Source: Deltaproteobacteria bacterium
GTDB lineage: Bacteria > Desulfobacterota > Desulfobacteria > Desulfobacterales > UBA11574
NCBI GenBank assembly: GCA_019314155.1
Contig: JAFCZV010000014.1
Location: 1-15,468, forward strand
Length of the DNA: 15,468 bases
Direction of reading: 5' to 3'
Made by a program: the position numbers and the translations under genes. The notes beneath the pieces were generated by a model. The model ran no database searches. It saw only the letters and a list, made by a program, of their open reading frames with translations, and had not been told where the DNA came from. Below are positions 1 to 6,879 of this stretch, piece by piece. Every line of letters starts with the position of its first letter. Position 1 is the stretch's first letter.

Positions 1-208
1 TGATTTTGGCAAAGCCCTCGGCAATGTTCTGAAGCGGCCGTCTTTTATGAAAGTGCCTTCGTTTATGATTCGTCTTGTTATGGGTGAAATGGGGACATTG
101 CTGATGAACAGCCAAAAAGTGATTCCCCATAAGCTTTTGAGTCATGGTTTTAAGTTTCAGCATCCTGACATCGATCATGCGCTGGGGGATATTTTTCAAA
201 AGAGGTAA
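1..208 (+). CDS. TIGR01777-family NAD(P)-dependent epimerase, 3' end (partial)
   Basis: Reading from base 2, an open frame of 68 codons runs to a TAA at 206-208; the gene begins outside the window. The encoded tail contains the pattern RPSFMKVPSF followed by MGEMG and a QKVIPHKL segment, then ends in LGDIFQKR. This order (a small hydrophobic P-rich stretch, an E-M-G-x-x-L-L helix, then an S-Q-K-V-x-P-x-K-L strand) is the one I know from the C-terminal DUF1731 region of TIGR01777 / YfcH-type sugar-nucleotide-epimerase-like proteins of the SDR superfamily. The Rossmann part that would settle the family lies outside the window. The substrate of this family is not established. It is tail-to-tail with the FmdB-family gene, 41 bases apart, and no clear hairpin terminator is visible in between. 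Confidence 0.75.
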   Translation, partial: DFGKALGNVLKRPSFMKVPSFMIRLVMGEMGTLLMNSQKVIPHKLLSHGFKFQHPDIDHALGDIFQKR

Positions 209-249
209 TATTATGAGACCGAAATAGAAAAAAAGAAAGAAAAATACGG

Positions 250-744
250 TCAAAGGTCGTAAAGTGTTTCATCCCTTAACGGCTCCCTGCGTTTTGCTTT
301 GATGCCCCTATCTTTTTTGCCCGTTAGCGAAAAAGGGTCTTCCGCTTCCAGAATATCACCCATTTCAGCCTCCACCTGTTCGGGATCCTCCCCTTGTTCC
401 ATCCGACTCAGTGCCTCATCCATGCCGTCTCCGAGTTTGATGCCGGTCATATGGGAAAGTTTGCGCATGAGATTGGCGGCCTGTTTTGGATCATCCTCAT
501 TGATTTTATCCGCTTCACTGGCCAGCATCTGCATGGCGTTTTCCATTTTACTGCTATCGAATGGAAGATCATCCATATCACCGTCTTCCTTTGCTCGTCC
601 AGTAAACGCCACCACAGAAATCTGTTTTTCAAGAGTTTTTGTTTTACATTTTGGGCACTTGGGCTTTTTTGTCGTATTGACGGTATTGGAAAAAAAGTTA
701 AAAATCGTATTGCAGTCTTTACAATAAAATTCATAAATTGGCAT
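250..744 (-). CDS. FmdB-family zinc ribbon protein
   Basis: A 164-residue protein. I chose the ATG at 744-742 because it gives the canonical family start MPIYEFYC and is preceded by AGAGGTGA about 5 bases upstream. The frame stays open further upstream, but that part overlaps the glnS 3' end and encodes nothing family-like. The N-terminus holds a zinc ribbon with C8/C11 (CKDC) and C30/C33 (CPKC), as in FmdB / CxxC_CxxC_SSSS regulatory-type proteins. The remaining 120 residues are acidic and hydrophilic and lack the short serine-rich tail of the smallest family members. FmdB was named as a putative regulator of formamidase genes; the role of this protein is not known. It lies 16 bases downstream of glnS on the same strand, so it is probably the last gene of the gltX-glnS unit. 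Confidence 0.85.
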   Translation of the reverse strand: MPIYEFYCKDCNTIFNFFSNTVNTTKKPKCPKCKTKTLEKQISVVAFTGRAKEDGDMDDLPFDSSKMENAMQMLASEADKINEDDPKQAANLMRKLSHMTGIKLGDGMDEALSRMEQGEDPEQVEAEMGDILEAEDPFSLTGKKDRGIKAKRREPLRDETLYDL

Positions 745-760
745 GGCATCACCTCTTTTA

Positions 761-2419
761 TTATTTTTTCTGCTGTTTTTTCTGTATTTTTGCCCATGTA
801 TCACGAAGTGTGACCGTACGGTTGAATACAAGGGGTTTACCAGAAGATTCCACAGAATCAACACAGAAATAACCAAGCCTTTCAAACTGGTATATGCTAC
901 CCGGCTTTGCAGCCGCCAGGCTGGGTTCGACAAAAGAAGACAGGATCTCCAGAGAGTTTGGATTTAAATGTGTTTTAAAATCGACATTCTTATCATCATC
1001 CGGATTTTCTTTCAAAAACAGATGATCGTACAGGCGTACTTCTGCTTTGATGGCGTTAGCCGCCGAAACCCAGTGTAAAGTGGCTTTCACCTTCCGTCCA
1101 TCCGGGGATGAACCGCTACGTGTGGCCGGGTCATAGGTACAGTGAAGTTCAATTACTTGGCCGGTTTCTTCATCTTTAACAACGTCTACACAGGTGATAA
1201 AATACGCGTAACGCAATCGCACTTCACGACCGGGAGCCAGACGGAAGAACTTTTTCGGCGGGTCCTCCATGAAGTCGTCTTGTTCGATATAGAGTACGCG
1301 CGAAAAAGGAACTTTGCGTGTTCCCATGGTCGAATCCCCCGGATTATTCTGGGCATCAAGTTCTTCAACCTGGCCTTCCGGATAGTTGTCGATGACCACC
1401 CTTAAGGGGCGCAGAACCCCCATGACCCGTGGCGCCTGTTTGTTCAGGTCTTCTCTGATACCGAACTCAAGCAGTGCAATGTCAACCGTACTGTCCCGCC
1501 GGGCCACGCCGATGCGTTCACAAAAGTTTCGGATCGATTCCGGCGTATAGCCGCGTCTCCTTAGACCGCTTATGGTCGGCATTCGAGGATCGTCCCATCC
1601 TGAAACATATTCCTCGTCGACCAATTCCACAAGGAACTCGATTTGCTGGGGATGACGATTCACATTCAGTTCGTCGAGTATCCAGTCGTATAATTGACGA
1701 TTATTTTCAAATTCCAGTGTGCAAAGAGAATGGGTAATCCCTTCTATAGAGTCTGAAAGACAATGTGCAAGATCGTACATGGGATAAATACACCACGTGT
1801 CTCCGGTTCTGTGATGCGGGACCCGTCGAATCCGGTAGAGCGTCGGATCACGCATCACCACGTTTGGGGAGGCCATGTCGATTTTAGCGCGAAGTACATG
1901 GGCACCGTCCTCGAATTCTCCGGCTCGCATTTGTTGGAACAGGTCCAGATTTTCTTCCACTGACCGTGTGCGATAAGGACTGTCTTTCCCGGGCATGGTT
2001 AGCGTGCCTCGATTTTCCCTGATCTCATCAGCGCTCAAGCTGCAGACATAAGCCTTACCGTCTTTGACCAACTGTACCGCATATGCATACAGTTGTTCAA
2101 AGTAGTCAGATGCATAGAAAAGCCGATCATCCCAATTGAATCCAAGCCACTGAACGTCTTCTTTTATGGATTCCACATATTCGACTTCTTCTTTGGTGGG
2201 GTTGGTATCATCGAATCGCAAATTACAAATACCACCCTCATTTTCTTCGGCAATGCCGAAATTGAGACAGATTGATTTAGCGTGTCCGATGTGAAGATAA
2301 CCGTTCGGTTCCGGCGGAAAACGGGTGACAATACGGCCGTCGTTTTTATTATTATTTAGATCTTCGGCGATAATATTCCGGATAAAATTAGAAGCAGGAG
2401 TGGACTCGGGTTTGGTCAT
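761..2419 (-). CDS. glnS: glutaminyl-tRNA synthetase lacking the KMSKS-type loop
   Basis: A 552-residue class Ic aminoacyl-tRNA synthetase that should charge tRNA(Gln) with glutamine using ATP. It matches E. coli GlnRS along its whole length: FPPEPNGYLHIGHAKSI with HIGH at 43-46, FDDTNP at 70-75, IYPMYDLAHC near 211, GITHSLCTLEF near 227, and GWDDPRMPTISGLRRRGYT from about 274, followed by the beta-barrel anticodon-binding domains ending in FNRTVTLRDTWAKI. Between IEF (260-262) and LVELV (263-267), however, the 14 residues that in E. coli contain MSKRK are missing, while the flanks align without gaps. The frame is intact, so this is a 42-base in-frame loss relative to the expected gene. The KMSKS loop stabilises the adenylation transition state, so activity is doubtful. 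Start ATG has a weak upstream TGGAAC. Lies 46 bases after gltX in the same orientation. Identity is certain; function is questionable. The comparison is from memory of the E. coli protein. Confidence 0.95.
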   Translation of the reverse strand: MTKPESTPASNFIRNIIAEDLNNNKNDGRIVTRFPPEPNGYLHIGHAKSICLNFGIAEENEGGICNLRFDDTNPTKEEVEYVESIKEDVQWLGFNWDDRLFYASDYFEQLYAYAVQLVKDGKAYVCSLSADEIRENRGTLTMPGKDSPYRTRSVEENLDLFQQMRAGEFEDGAHVLRAKIDMASPNVVMRDPTLYRIRRVPHHRTGDTWCIYPMYDLAHCLSDSIEGITHSLCTLEFENNRQLYDWILDELNVNRHPQQIEFLVELVDEEYVSGWDDPRMPTISGLRRRGYTPESIRNFCERIGVARRDSTVDIALLEFGIREDLNKQAPRVMGVLRPLRVVIDNYPEGQVEELDAQNNPGDSTMGTRKVPFSRVLYIEQDDFMEDPPKKFFRLAPGREVRLRYAYFITCVDVVKDEETGQVIELHCTYDPATRSGSSPDGRKVKATLHWVSAANAIKAEVRLYDHLFLKENPDDDKNVDFKTHLNPNSLEILSSFVEPSLAAAKPGSIYQFERLGYFCVDSVESSGKPLVFNRTVTLRDTWAKIQKKQQKK

Positions 2420-2465
2420 ATCAAAAGTTCCATTTGTTCCTTATTTTTTTGGTTTATTTGTAGAT

Positions 2466-3953
2466 TTAGAGTTTATCGAAAAGCGCCGTGGTTTTGCGAA
2501 GGCGGTCCACCACACGACGTTGACCGATGGTGATCAAAATATCAAAAAGCCCCGGGCCGGCGAGCTGTCCGGTGACAACGGTTCGAATGCCGTTGATCAA
2601 CACGCCGGGTTTGATGTCGAGGGTTTCCGCCATATCACGAATAACATTCTCGGCTTCAGGGGCTGTAAACTCTTTTAAACCCTCCAGATGATCGGCCATC
2701 ATCGGAAGCCATTTTTTAAGCTGAGGATGCTTGACAATATTTTTTTTCAAAGCTCTGTTTTCGATAGGGAAATCATCTGAAAAATAGGCCCTGCCTCGAT
2801 CGACAAAATCGGTTGTAACATGAAAACGGCTCCGAATCAGTTCGAGGGTTTCCAGAAACCACTGGCGTTTGGCGTTTTCATACTCGGGGTCCCAAATTCC
2901 CGCCTTCTCCAGTTCAGCACGAACATAAGGCTCGATCTCTTCAACTGGTAACTCCCTCAGATAATGGGCGTTGATACTGATCGCCTTTGGGTCGGTAAAA
3001 TATTTGGGATCATCCTTTTTGACGTTAAAGATGGAATTGGCACGACTGATTCCCTGCAGGGAAAATGCTTCGATCAGCTCCTCCTTGGAGAAGATTTCTC
3101 TCGATTCGGGCGTTGCCCACCCAAGAAGGACCAGAAAATTTACAAATGCCCATGGCAAAAAACCATGTTCTTTATAAAAGTGGACCGCAACCAGTTCACC
3201 ATGCTTGCGTTTTGAAATCTTGGCTTTTTTAGGATCGAGCGTGAGTGACATATGGGCAAACTGTGGTACCGGCGCTCCCAGTGCCTGGTAGATCAAGATT
3301 TGCCGGTGTGTATTTGACAATCCGTCCTGGCCGCGAATGATATGGGTAATCCGGTCACGGATATCATCAACCGCATTTGAAAGGAGATACAGCGGCTGAC
3401 CGTTGGAACGGACGATAACAAAATCCTCAATATCCTTATATTTATTTTCAATGGTTCCATAGACTATGTCTTCAAAATAGACAGCGCCTTCGCCTTGCGG
3501 AACCTTCATTCGAATGATGTAGGGAACTCCGTCGGCTTCTTTTTCAGCGACCTCTTCCGGTGTTAAATGGCGGCAGGTGCCGTCATATTTTAAATCTTTT
3601 TTCTGTCTCAACGCTTCCTGCCGTTTGTGCTTGAGTTCCTCTATTGTGCAAAAGCACTTGTAGGCATGCCCCGATTTGAGGAGTTTACGGGCCGCAGTCA
3701 GATGCTCCTCAATGAATTGTGTCTGGAAATAGGGATCTTCATCCCAGGTGATCCCGAGCCATTTCAAACCTTCAATAATTCCCCGAATAGAATCTTCGGT
3801 CGACCTCTCCGCATCCGTATCCTCGATTCTCAGGATCAGTTTGCCACCGGTCTTCTGGGCAAAGAGCCAGTTAAAAATCGCTGTGCGGGCACCGCCGATA
3901 TGAAGGTAACCGGTGGGGCTGGGCGCAAAGCGTACGATTACTTCTTGCTTCAT
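2466..3953 (-). CDS. gltX: glutamyl-tRNA synthetase
   Basis: A 495-residue class I synthetase that attaches glutamate to tRNA(Glu), full length for the bacterial family. Visible signatures: RFAPSPTGYLHIGGARTA with the HIGH-equivalent HIGG at 18-21; FDDT-equivalent RIEDTDAERS around 42-51; a zinc-binding set C100, C102, C127, H129 (CFC ... CRH) in the tRNA-acceptor-binding insertion; and an intact KMSKS-equivalent KISKRKHG at 245-252. The helical anticodon-binding domain follows. An AAAGGTAA sequence lies 5 bases before the ATG. It sits 35 bases downstream of a small unrecognised gene and 46 bases upstream of glnS, so the three are probably co-transcribed. Whether it is discriminating or also mischarges tRNA(Gln), as in organisms using the GatCAB amidotransferase route, cannot be read reliably here. 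That question matters because the neighbouring glnS looks catalytically damaged. Confidence 0.97.
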   Translation of the reverse strand: MKQEVIVRFAPSPTGYLHIGGARTAIFNWLFAQKTGGKLILRIEDTDAERSTEDSIRGIIEGLKWLGITWDEDPYFQTQFIEEHLTAARKLLKSGHAYKCFCTIEELKHKRQEALRQKKDLKYDGTCRHLTPEEVAEKEADGVPYIIRMKVPQGEGAVYFEDIVYGTIENKYKDIEDFVIVRSNGQPLYLLSNAVDDIRDRITHIIRGQDGLSNTHRQILIYQALGAPVPQFAHMSLTLDPKKAKISKRKHGELVAVHFYKEHGFLPWAFVNFLVLLGWATPESREIFSKEELIEAFSLQGISRANSIFNVKKDDPKYFTDPKAISINAHYLRELPVEEIEPYVRAELEKAGIWDPEYENAKRQWFLETLELIRSRFHVTTDFVDRGRAYFSDDFPIENRALKKNIVKHPQLKKWLPMMADHLEGLKEFTAPEAENVIRDMAETLDIKPGVLINGIRTVVTGQLAGPGLFDILITIGQRRVVDRLRKTTALFDKL

Positions 3954-3988
3954 ATTATTTTACCTTTTCTTGGGAAACCTCAACAATT

Positions 3989-4303
3989 TTATTTCTTAAC
4001 AATGTCGGTTTCAAGTTTTTTTGCCAGATCGAATGCTGTATTTAACGCATTGTTTATTTTGAATAATTGTACCTTAAAGGTTTTTAGGGATGCGGGTGTT
4101 GCCTTGATGGTATCTTCACTCGCAAGAAGTTTCTGAAGCTGTTTGGTTTTATCGGACAAACCGTCCAACTTTTCGGCAAAAACTTCTATTTCTTCGGCCC
4201 ACCTTCTTCGTTTGTCATCGGGAAAGGCGATTTGCTTATGGCCGAGTCCCTCCTCTAAAGAACCAATGTTGTAATCATCAGGGTTTGCAATTATTTCATA
4301 CAT
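3989..4303 (-). CDS. small predicted coiled-coil protein, unrecognised
   Basis: A 104-residue protein I cannot assign to a family. The ATG is preceded by a strong AAAAGGAG Shine-Dalgarno with 6 bases of spacing, which supports a real gene. The first 30 residues are polar (MYEIIANPDDYNIG, then a GHKQIAFPDDKRRRW stretch). From about residue 35 on, the sequence is helical and heptad-like with many K, E and L residues, ending in FDLAKKLETDIVKK; it contains no Cys and no membrane segment. It is the first gene of the minus-strand run and lies 35 bases upstream of gltX, so it may be co-transcribed with the synthetase genes. It faces a divergent small plus-strand gene across about 200 AT-rich bases. 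No function is proposed. Confidence 0.7.
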   Translation of the reverse strand: MYEIIANPDDYNIGSLEEGLGHKQIAFPDDKRRRWAEEIEVFAEKLDGLSDKTKQLQKLLASEDTIKATPASLKTFKVQLFKINNALNTAFDLAKKLETDIVKK

Positions 4304-4504
4304 TTTAAGCTCCTTTTGGTAGAATAAATCAAATGAATTTGATATACTATAACTTTCTACACTTTAAAATTAAGAAGGTCCATAAAATTTTTTAGCTTTG
4401 AGAAATCTTTTGTCTTTTTTTTGTTAAATCGGCCGGTTTACCACTTTTCGTTGATGGGAAAATCATAATGTGCGATTTAATATTGCTCTAACAAGGAAAC
4501 GATC

Positions 4505-4699
4505 ATGACCAAAGAAATAGAATGTTTGTGTATGGAATGTGGGATATCGAATTGTCTTCTTGAGGATGACATTACTTTGGAGGATCCATCTGCCGTGGAT
4601 TCGAAAATTATAGACAGCCTGTTGGTCTGTGAACAATGTGGCGGCCGGCTGATGCTGGTGGGCAAAGCAGAAGACGAACCTTTTTATCGCCTTAAATAA
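4505..4699 (+). CDS. small two-CxxC (zinc-ribbon-like) protein
   Basis: A 64-residue protein starting at an ATG with CAAGGAAAC about 5 bases upstream. It has two cysteine pairs: CMEC (9-12, followed by a further Cys at 17) near the N-terminus, and CEQC (42-45, followed by GG) near the C-terminus. The spacing of about 30 residues between pairs suits a single zinc-ribbon fold. The linker is acidic and the protein ends in a short tail, FYRLK. I do not recognise a named family. It is divergently oriented from the 104-residue gene and lies 164 bases before the WbqC-family gene. Small size and lack of family recognition limit confidence, but the paired CxxC motifs and ribosome-binding site argue against a chance frame. 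Confidence 0.65.
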   Translation: MTKEIECLCMECGISNCLLEDDITLEDPSAVDSKIIDSLLVCEQCGGRLMLVGKAEDEPFYRLK

Positions 4700-4863
4700 T
4701 GCAAGGGAGGGGAACTTTCTTCTTTAAACTGATCCGGGCTTCAAGCGGTGCGACCTTCATCACCTAAATGATTGTGAGCCTCGTTTTTGTGTAAAGATAA
4801 ATTAATGCCGGTCAGATTAATACTTCCTTAAATGGTTGCAATACTAAAAAAGCCAATTGAAAA

Positions 4864-5550
4864 GTGATTTTATCCGCAAATCAGCCTTATTTTTTTCCGT
4901 TTCCAGGTTTTTTTTACAAGGCATATCTTTCGGATATTTTTGTAATTTTGGATAACGTTCAATTTCCTCGAGGTACCACCTGGATCACCCGCAATCGATT
5001 CAAAAATGATCAGGGAAGCCTGTGGATGACCGTTCCGGTAAAAAAGAAGGGCTTGGGACTTCAAAAAATCGACGCTGTCAGGATATGCCATGACAGTCGC
5101 TGGCCCCAAAAACATTTGGAAAGCTTGAAAAATGCCTATTCAAGAACGCCGTATTTTACGGTACACATCGACTTCCTTGAAGCGCTTTTGTCGACAAAAT
5201 TCGAAAAACTCATCGATTTAAACCTTAACGTTATCCGTTATCTGATGCAGCAACTCAAGATTGAGACAAAGGTCATCTTATTGTCCGAGCTCGGGATTCA
5301 TTCAACGGGGGAAAAACTCCTCATAGAGATCTGTGGGAAAATGGGGGCATCCCGGTTTTTAACTCAGAGTGCTGCTCAAAAATACCTTGATGCAGATAGA
5401 TTTGCGGATGTGGGGATTCGGTTGACCAAATTTAAACAACCGTTATTGATTTATCCTCAACTCTGGGGGAGTTTTATCCCCAATCTCTCTGCACTCGACC
5501 TTATTTTTAATTGCGGCCCAAAAGGGCACGATATTATGATTGGAGGTTGA
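4864..5550 (+). CDS. WbqC-family protein
   Basis: A 228-residue protein starting at GTG; an in-frame TGA sits two codons upstream, so no longer start is possible, and no good ribosome-binding site is visible. The N-terminus ILSANQPYFFPFPGFFYKA followed by SDIFVILDNVQFPRG and TWITRNRFK is the signature of WbqC-like proteins (PF08889), as are the later W-P-Q-K-H-L-x-S-L-K-N-A-Y block and the C-terminal PLLIYPQLWGSFIPNLSALDLIFNCG. Family length is usually 210-240, so it is complete. WbqC-type genes occur in O-antigen and other surface-glycan loci and near radical SAM genes; their chemistry is not settled to my knowledge. Here it is followed after 12 bases by a truncated B12-radical-SAM frame, suggesting the two were once a translationally linked pair. 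Confidence 0.88.
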   Translation: MILSANQPYFFPFPGFFYKAYLSDIFVILDNVQFPRGTTWITRNRFKNDQGSLWMTVPVKKKGLGLQKIDAVRICHDSRWPQKHLESLKNAYSRTPYFTVHIDFLEALLSTKFEKLIDLNLNVIRYLMQQLKIETKVILLSELGIHSTGEKLLIEICGKMGASRFLTQSAAQKYLDADRFADVGIRLTKFKQPLLIYPQLWGSFIPNLSALDLIFNCGPKGHDIMIGG

Positions 5551-5562
5551 TCCGGATCTTTT

Positions 5563-5709
5563 ATGAAGACGAGATCCAAACCGAAAACTTCGCCTGAAAA
5601 ACTGCTTTTTGTTTCCGCGCCTAGGCCTCTTTACAGCCGGCCCTCCATCCAAATCGGAACGCTGAAAGCTTTTCTAAGAAAAAAGTTTCCGGGTTTGAAC
5701 ACAGCCTGA
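5563..5709 (+). pseudogene. N-terminal remnant of a B12-binding radical SAM protein
   Basis: A 48-codon frame from ATG 5563 to TGA 5707. After about 12 polar residues it reads EKLLFVSAPRPLYSRPSIQ, followed by IGTLKAFLRKKFPGLN and then stops. That pattern (a beta strand, APxPLYSRPSIQxGTLKAxL, then a FPGLN turn) is what I recognise as the start of the cobalamin-binding Rossmann domain of B12-dependent radical SAM proteins. Such proteins run to 500 residues or more with a CxxxCxxC cluster, and no continuation can be found in any plus-strand frame before djlA. The likely explanation is a gene truncated by deletion. The frame begins 12 bases after the wbqC-family stop, with GGAGGT overlapping that gene's end. 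Identity of the remnant is by pattern memory only. Confidence 0.55.
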
Positions 5710-5853
5710 TTAAAAGAACCGAACTATGTCGAAATTTCAGGTTTGGAAACGTCGGCAAAATATGCTATTTGAACACAAGAATGCACATTCTGCATCTTAA
5801 CTATATATTGAATGCATCACGACGGGAAAAAAGAACACAAAAAGGAGATATGA

Positions 5854-6609
5854 ATGAGTTTGCTAGGAAAGATAATCGGTGGGACAATCGGATTTGCCAT
5901 GGCCGGGCCCCTGGGTGCCATTGCAGGCGCAGCGTTGGGCCACGCGTTTGATACCGGCGGTCAAACCTATACCACCACCCAAAGGGCCCGTCTTTCATCC
6001 GGGGAAGAGGCACAGTTTACCTTCTTTGTCGCAGCGTTTTCTATGCTTGCAAAACTCGCCAAAGCAGATGGCCGGGTATCAAAGGAAGAGGTAAATGCTG
6101 TCGAACATTTCATGGTATACGATTTGAACCTGAACCCTGAAAGTAGAAGACTTGCGACGAACATCTTTCATGCAGCCATTGAGTCCCAGGACAATTTTAC
6201 CGATTTTGCGACCCAGTTTTACAGCCAGTTCCGGACACAGCACCAGATGCTCGATCTTATGATCGATATTTTACTCAGAGTGTCCGTGGCCGACGGCGCA
6301 CTGAGTACCAGCGAAGAGAATCTGATCCTATCCGCTGTAAGGATATTCAATTTCAGCGATGCAAAATACAGGAAACTAAAGTCGAAGTATATCCGGGATG
6401 TAGATAAATATTATGCCACCCTTGGATGCAATAGAAAAGATTCAAACGATCATATCAAGAGACAGTATCGAAGACTCGTATCTGATTATCATCCGGATAA
6501 GATCGCCTCAAAGGGTCTGCCTGAAGAGTTTACAAAATTCGCCAACAACAAATTCCGGGAAATCCAGGAAGCCTATGATGTTATAAAAAAAGAAAGAGGG
6601 ATTCGGTAA
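5854..6609 (+). CDS. djlA: DjlA-like co-chaperone, TerB plus J domain
   Basis: A 251-residue protein with an AAGGAG ribosome-binding site shortly before the ATG. Residues 8-32 form a Gly/Ala-rich hydrophobic segment (IIGGTIGFAMAGPLGAIAGAA) likely to associate with the membrane. Residues about 52-165 are a TerB-like helical domain with the repeated acidic signature KADGRVSKEE (near 70-79) and VADGALSTSEE (near 145-155). Residues about 185-251 are a J domain with the DnaK-stimulating HPD at 213-215 and the helix IQEAYDVIKKER. This is the DjlA arrangement: an inner-membrane-anchored co-chaperone that recruits DnaK. In E. coli DjlA is linked to envelope stress, which is family knowledge, not shown here. 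A MITE-like palindrome begins 6 bases after the stop, and another J-domain gene follows. Confidence 0.88.
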   Translation: MSLLGKIIGGTIGFAMAGPLGAIAGAALGHAFDTGGQTYTTTQRARLSSGEEAQFTFFVAAFSMLAKLAKADGRVSKEEVNAVEHFMVYDLNLNPESRRLATNIFHAAIESQDNFTDFATQFYSQFRTQHQMLDLMIDILLRVSVADGALSTSEENLILSAVRIFNFSDAKYRKLKSKYIRDVDKYYATLGCNRKDSNDHIKRQYRRLVSDYHPDKIASKGLPEEFTKFANNKFREIQEAYDVIKKERGIR

Positions 6610-6615
6610 TTTAGC

Positions 6616-6787
6616 TAGTGTCCATCCAGAAACGGTCTTTTTGCCCGATCTCTGCGTTATGCTCAAAATTTTATTCTCGGAATATCAACTATATGCACCC
6701 CAAGGGCATTTCCTGCGGGGCACCTGCGATAAAATTTTTTGCATGCCTTGATCTCGAACAAAAATCCTCGTTTCTGGACGGACACTA
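6616..6787. repeat. MITE-like palindromic repeat, about 172 bp
   Basis: The outer 19 bases of the left end (TAGTGTCCATCCAGAAACG, 6616-6634) are the reverse complement of the right end (6769-6787) at 18 of 19 positions. The symmetry continues inwards imperfectly: a TTTTTGCCCGATCTC-like block on the left pairs with a GATCTCGAACAAAAA block on the right, and AAAATTTTAT at 6665-6674 pairs with ATAAAATTTT at 6729-6738. The centre is not symmetric. The ends begin and finish with TA, as expected of TA-targeting elements, and there is no convincing open frame inside. This fits a non-autonomous miniature inverted-repeat element or large palindromic repeat. I believe similar GTGTCCRTCCAGAAACG palindromes recur in Desulfobacterota genomes, but that is from memory. 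As RNA it would form a long hairpin behind djlA. Confidence 0.8.
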
Positions 6788-6879
6788 TATAGGGATTCAT
6801 TCCGTAACGAAAATGGCTTCTATGCACTTCACGTTTCATTAGTTTGAAAATTATTTTTGCCACAAAATTCACAAATGGT

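Noticed and set aside
745..933. N-terminal extension of the FmdB-family frame with a hydrophobic segment
   Set aside because: It lies inside the 3' end of glnS in another frame. The family start MPIYEF with a good ribosome-binding site is at 744, so the extension is chance.
1601..1680. Possibility that the glnS gap is a frameshift or alternative splicing-like event
   Set aside because: Both flanks are in the same frame and no residual coding for the lost segment is present nearby, so the loss is a clean in-frame absence of 42 bases.
4304..4504. Promoter pair in the AT-rich divergent gap between the 104- and 64-residue genes
   Set aside because: Several TATA-like strings are present but none is paired with a credible -35 box at normal spacing.
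5769..5951. Plus-strand 60-codon frame overlapping the djlA start
   Set aside because: It overlaps djlA's coding start in another frame and begins at a TTG without a ribosome-binding site. The djlA frame is clearly the coding one.
6844..6879. Longer start (TTG) for the second J-domain protein
   Set aside because: No ribosome-binding site precedes it and the extra 12 residues show nothing domain-like; the ATG at 6880 is preferred, though it also lacks a good site.
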